Assembly: GCA_015680685.1 (NCBI GenBank)
Contig: MNCI01004147.1
Coordinates: 293,035-357,034, forward strand
DNA: 64,000 nucleotides
Origin: Gnetum montanum
Lineage: Eukaryota > Streptophyta > Gnetopsida > Gnetales > Gnetaceae
Reading direction: 5' to 3'
Shown here: piece by piece, positions 59,991 through 64,000 of the stretch
Layout of the letters: each line of letters starts with the position of its first letter
Numbering within the stretch: position 1 is the first letter of the stretch
Position numbers and translations under genes: made by a program
The notes under the pieces: generated by a model
Database searches by the model: none
What the model was told of the DNA's origin: nothing
The model's input: only the letters and a program-made list of their open reading frames with translations

Positions 59991-62320
59991 ATGTCTCTCT
60001 CACAAGACTATGATAACGCAATAACTAGTGAGGCAATTCATTGGAGAACCAACGCAATTTATGACAACGAAGAAGTTTGGAGTACTCAATCTTATGCAGG
60101 GGTCTCCTATGTTCATGAACACCCCAACGGTACTTAAGGACTCTTGTCATTCAACTTTGACACCTCTAGTGAGGATGGGACATTCCATAGAATGAGGGGG
60201 CTCGTAAGGCCTGGGACCTTCTCAATGGTTAACAGGAATTTATCCAAGGATGATTAGGAGACTTACAAAAGTTATGATGAGTCTTCCAGTTCTTTCTATT
60301 CCTCCGCTCCTTCAATGTCAGGTCATGCCACAGATGACCATCTCTCAAGGGGTCGATGTAGAAATAAAAGTTGAGCTCACAGGCAAAGTCAAGAACGGCA
60401 ACATGAACGAAGACAACATCGTCCCAACTCACAAATTCATAACCTACCTAGTGATGATGAACCCTTGCTAGCCACTAAGAGCCTCATGCATATACAAGAG
60501 GCTATTCAAATATCTTGCAAGCATTGCAAGGAAGGTTGTCTACCTAGGCTTGACTTAAATAACTTTTCCAAGTTTTCAGGAGGCTATGATTTAGATCCAT
60601 AACATCATTTACAAGCCTTCTACAATGCCTGTGCATGGAACAACATTGATAATGGATGGCAAGGACTCAAGCTCTTTCCTATGACACTCATTGGCTAAGA
60701 AAAAGTATGGTATAGGTCTTTAAAACCAAAATCAATTTGACATTGGCCGACAATGGTAGAACTCTTCAATGAAAGATATCAAACCTATGCAAGAGTGTTG
60801 GCCTTGAGGAGACAAATCCAAGAGTGGAAACAAGGGCAACATGAACCCTTGGACATGGCCTTAGAAAGATATTTTTCATTATTAAACAAATGCCTAGGCC
60901 ATGGGTTCTTTGAGGAGAGGCTAATGTATCACACCGTGGATGGGCTCCATAATGAAATAAGGGAGACTCTAGGGATGTATTCCCCAGGTCAACTATATGA
61001 ACTACAAACCCATCAATTCCATGAGCTTATTAAGTAGGTAGCAAAAGAAGAAGGAGAAATAGCCAAATGGAAGAATGTTGAAAAATCTCAACAAGACCAA
61101 AATCTCAAAATAGTAAAGGTCCATGATCATGAAGAGGAGAAATCAACTCACCCTAAGGAGGTGGAATCTCCATCTTTGCCAATACTACAATCACTAGATG
61201 AAATTGAGGCAAATATCAATAAGATAACAGAATGGGCACATGAAAAATTTGGAGAATATGCCAACATTATTATAGGTGAAACCATGCCAAACCAAGAAAT
61301 AGGATAGGACACCACGCAACAATTAGAAAGAAGGGTAGAAAAAATAAGGATAAGAGCTCAACTGCAAATCACTCGTATCAATGTGATGTTTGCCTATACA
61401 ATCATCCCAAAGGTCAATGCCCAATCTTCTCACATTTACATGAGCATTGGGGAGGAATGCTCCATCGAGATTTCATAAAAAAATACTAGGTTTAACCACA
61501 GTGGCAAAAACCCCAGTCGTGGGGGAGGCCACCGTCAAACTGGTGATACCCATCATACCATCCAAACCCAAGTGCTTATTATGTTCAACATCCTATTTCC
61601 CCAACTATGTCAACATCCTCTATTTCACCACATCGTTATCATTCTCTTGAGTACTATCAACCCATGTCGTCTCCACCAAGATCACCACCTCATGTTTCTT
61701 GCACTTCTCATTGCCCTCAATATTCTCATCATTCACCTTCTTTTACATCGCCACCAGTTGTGCCAAAAGATTTTACACCACAGCACCAACCCACAAACGT
61801 TACTTGTGTTGCTACTATCAATAGTAGTTGAGGTCCTCCACAATGTCGAAAGCATCCTTTCTTTAGGCATGACTGTAGAAAGAGACAGCATGGTTTTAAA
61901 ACCATTGCATCCACCAACTCAGCACAAGTCCAGCGCTCTGATGCATCTTCTCCCTCGAACTTAATGCCTCCTATTACCTTATCAAGGCCACCAATAAACA
62001 CTCCAACAACCATGCAGGCCAGTGAATATAACCATGTAGGAAGACATATTAATCCTTGCATACCATCTTAAGGTCACGAGTTCCATAGTGGGTCAACTCC
62101 TTATCACATGACCACATCTTATAAATTGCCTGACTATGCCAACTTTAATCAAGTGTGTGAACCCCAACTTGGGTACACTCTAGCCACCACATCAAAAGAC
62201 ACCTAATGGTTTGGATATGACCAGACTCCAATATTTCCAACATGCATGTTTCCACATTTTCCATTTATTAATTCTAACCATGCTCAAAAGTTTAGTTATG
62301 GGGCATATCCTCCATTCTAA
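59991..62320 (+). pseudogene. B2 gag
   Basis: Starts at ATG 59991 (MSLSQDYDNAITSEAIHW). Capsid: LQAFYNACAWNNIDNGWQ (60612) and MVELFNERYQTYARVLALRR (60753) with LDMALERYFSLLNKCLGHGF. A charged helix follows (61040-61340), then nucleocapsid CDVCLYNHPKGQCP (about 61386). The Pro/His/Ser tail (SPPRSPPHVSCTSHCP) ends with GAYPPF and a stop near 62318. Stops and frame changes at 60250, 61440 and 61600 disable it. No protease block follows the tail. Confidence 0.85.
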
Positions 62321-63690
62321 CAAGCAGAATTAGTAAATGTTTTTCCTTTTCTTTGATTCTACAATTTTTTGTTTTCCATTTTTTCATTTCCAATTTGTCG
62401 TTTTATCATTTTGAGGGTAATCTCATCGGTGAATAAAATACTCATGTGACTTGTTGGTTGAGGTGTTGTTCTATGCTATCAAGTCTTAGGTAACTAATTA
62501 TTTGGATAGTGAGCCCACACCATCCACCTACCCATTCTATTAATAAGAGGTTCTACTATGGGTATGATGATATTCTTGTCATCATTAAAACTTAAAGTAA
62601 TTTTGTGCTCATTATGCCTAAAGCAAAAAATGATGGACTACGAGGGAATGACCAAGGTGTGACATCAAGGGAACTTGTGGATTCTCTTTGGTGACATCTG
62701 TTGGTGCTATCATGCAGCCTGGATGTACTAAGATCTTTATAGATCTAACGAAAAATGGGAGTAAGAGTAATAAAGGCACTCAATAAAGAAACTCAATGCT
62801 ATTTTGGGGGTCCCATTGGAAAGACATGCACCCATGCCTAAAGACTGGTGGCTTCTTCAGTTCACTATTGGAAAGGACAAAGTGCCAAAGCAGCTAGAAG
62901 AAGAAAAGAAAAGAAAACATTAAAGAAAATATTAAAGAAGAACATGCCATAAGGAAATTCCAAATCACTCCTCCCTAGGACAAAATGCCAAGTGATTGTA
63001 TGCCTTGTTGTCATGGTGCTATTATGGTTGTCCATCATTGGATGAAACAATGCGATGTCATAGATCAGAGGCATGGACTTGGTCTTGATTTTGCAGAAAT
63101 GGGCTAATGACACATTAATCATGCCCTACACTCAGGATTCATTATGCCCAGGGTCAATTACCTCATGTCTCGATCTTTGCAATCCCTTCTACGATTCATC
63201 TCATCTCGTTGTTCATGTATTTTTTTTGACTTGTGTCTTGTGTAGCATAGAATTCATACTTCATCACAATGGTATCTACATGTGTGTGTTTTGTGGAATT
63301 GGTGTGGATTGAATTTCACCACCCTTTTAATGCCTACAGACATTTTCAGGTATGGCTACGTAAGGGCATGATCAGTAGAAACCTACTTTGGGGAGGACCC
63401 ACTTGCGTACCATTTGTAATTTGCACTCATTGCACATCATCATCACCTCACCTTATACCCTCCGAGTACTACATTGCTAAAGTTATCCTTTCCTTTATCA
63501 TCATTTTAATTCAAATGTTCCTGTGCACCACTACATGTCCTTTTTCCTCATCCTATTCATGAACTTCATTGTAAAATTCCACTTCATTACATTTCTGGTA
63601 TCTTTCGGTCTCTTCAATGTTATCCTAGATCTTTTGAATTAACCTTAAATCCTTCATTTTTAGCCTTGGACATTCGAAAAATTATCAATT
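62321..63690 (+). other. B2 3' non-coding region
   Basis: Inverted counterpart of B1 41220-42200. No pol motif on either strand. The part after about 63500 is unlike B1 and may belong to a later rearrangement. Confidence 0.65.
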
Positions 63691-63809
63691 TTGCCAAGTA
63701 CCTTGTTTGAGAAGAGATGCGATATTGGGACCCGATATCAAGTCTGATGCAATATTGGGTGCGCGCTACCGGGTACACGATATCGCATATATAAAAACTA
63801 TATATAGGG

Positions 63810-63845
<36 letters not shown>

Positions 63846-64000
63846 ACCNTCATTTTTCACTGTTCATGTGAGGGGAGTTGTTGAAATTTTCTTCCACAAA
63901 TTTTTTAGCTTGCGCACTTATCATTTAAACATCAATAACTTACTCATTAACAATTTGATTCTTTTTTTGATCAAACTTGCTTAAACCCGGAGTGTTTAAC
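63691..64000 (+). repeat. LTR-like U3 start with GATATC array; poly-C artefact
   Basis: CGATATTGGG, CCGATATCAAG, GCAATATTGGG and ACGATATCGC precede CATATATAAAAACTATATATA (about 63785), the same palindrome-then-TATA arrangement as families A and B but with different sequence. A run of about 35 C and an N (63811-63849) follows, which is probably an assembly or sequencing artefact. Element borders cannot be fixed. Confidence 0.5.

Larger units (their letters stand above)
58986..63690 (+). mobile_element. B2: second gag-only family B element, 3' end not resolved
   Basis: Plus-strand copy of the B1 type: 5' LTR, PBS, gag and a 3' non-coding region collinear with B1 to about 63310. The 3' LTR is not seen; sequence after about 63500 diverges from B1. 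The insertion site is a CT repeat (58974-58985), so CTCTC would be the duplication. Confidence 0.85.

Noticed and set aside
1-64000. CRISPR arrays, rRNA or tRNA genes
   Set aside because: No regularly spaced identical repeats, rRNA blocks or cloverleaf-like genes were seen. The tRNA-Asp matches are primer-binding sites of retrotransposons, not genes.

Overview
The window is nuclear plant DNA from a repeat-rich genome, most likely a seed plant. One intact, intron-containing gene (a NASP-type histone chaperone, six coding exons, minus strand, about 11.9-16.0 kb) sits between stacks of Ty3/gypsy LTR retrotransposons. Their primer-binding sites match the 3' end of tRNA-Asp, and the RNase H and reverse transcriptase motifs look Athila-like. 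Retrotransposon sequence and its decay products fill most of the window. The species cannot be named from the sequence.

Layout. 1-368: end of a family B LTR that inserted into the 3' LTR of element E1. 369-8366: E1 (minus strand), a gag-protease element with a deleted reverse transcriptase and a truncated integrase, interrupted by a solo LTR of family C (2416-3332) with a 5-bp target duplication. 8429-9362: a second family C LTR. 9363-17430: host DNA with a triplicated repeat of about 235 bp, two weak exon candidates, the NASP gene and its E2F-site promoter. 17430-17982: tandem remnants of a LINE ORF1-like sequence.

17983-45167 is a nested pile-up in that old repeat. E2 (plus strand, gag-protease only, TSD CTACT), D (minus strand, gag-protease-RT-RNase H-integrase, TSD CCAAT/CTAAT) and B1 (minus strand, gag only, TSD CTAAT) landed within roughly 110 bp of the same ancestral sequence. 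D's own 5' LTR is split by a 3.49-kb insertion (34084-37572, TSD CATAC, ends TGTTGG/CCAACA). This insertion looks like a giant solo LTR and carries rearranged xanthine dehydrogenase fragments.

45168-64000: AT-rich old DNA with an RTE-type LINE tail, then a heavily decayed gypsy element F (48.5-53.5 kb, plus strand). After that come a broken, apparently intron-bearing coiled-coil ORF (53.5-55.3 kb), an orphan minus-strand aspartic protease, and an LTR-like promoter with a tandem enhancer-like array (57.7-58.98 kb). A second gag-only family B element (from 58986) follows, and the window ends in another LTR-like stretch with a poly-C/N artefact.

How the elements relate. Families A, B, C and D share TGATGA/TCATCA termini, similar R/U5 sequence, the tRNA-Asp PBS and (where coding is present) related gag. 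Each has a different array of short palindromes just upstream of its TATA box. Only D keeps all pol domains. E2 (gag-protease) and B (gag only) look like non-autonomous partners that would need pol proteins in trans. This shared-end, swapped-U3 set of autonomous and dependent elements is the most unusual system visible here.
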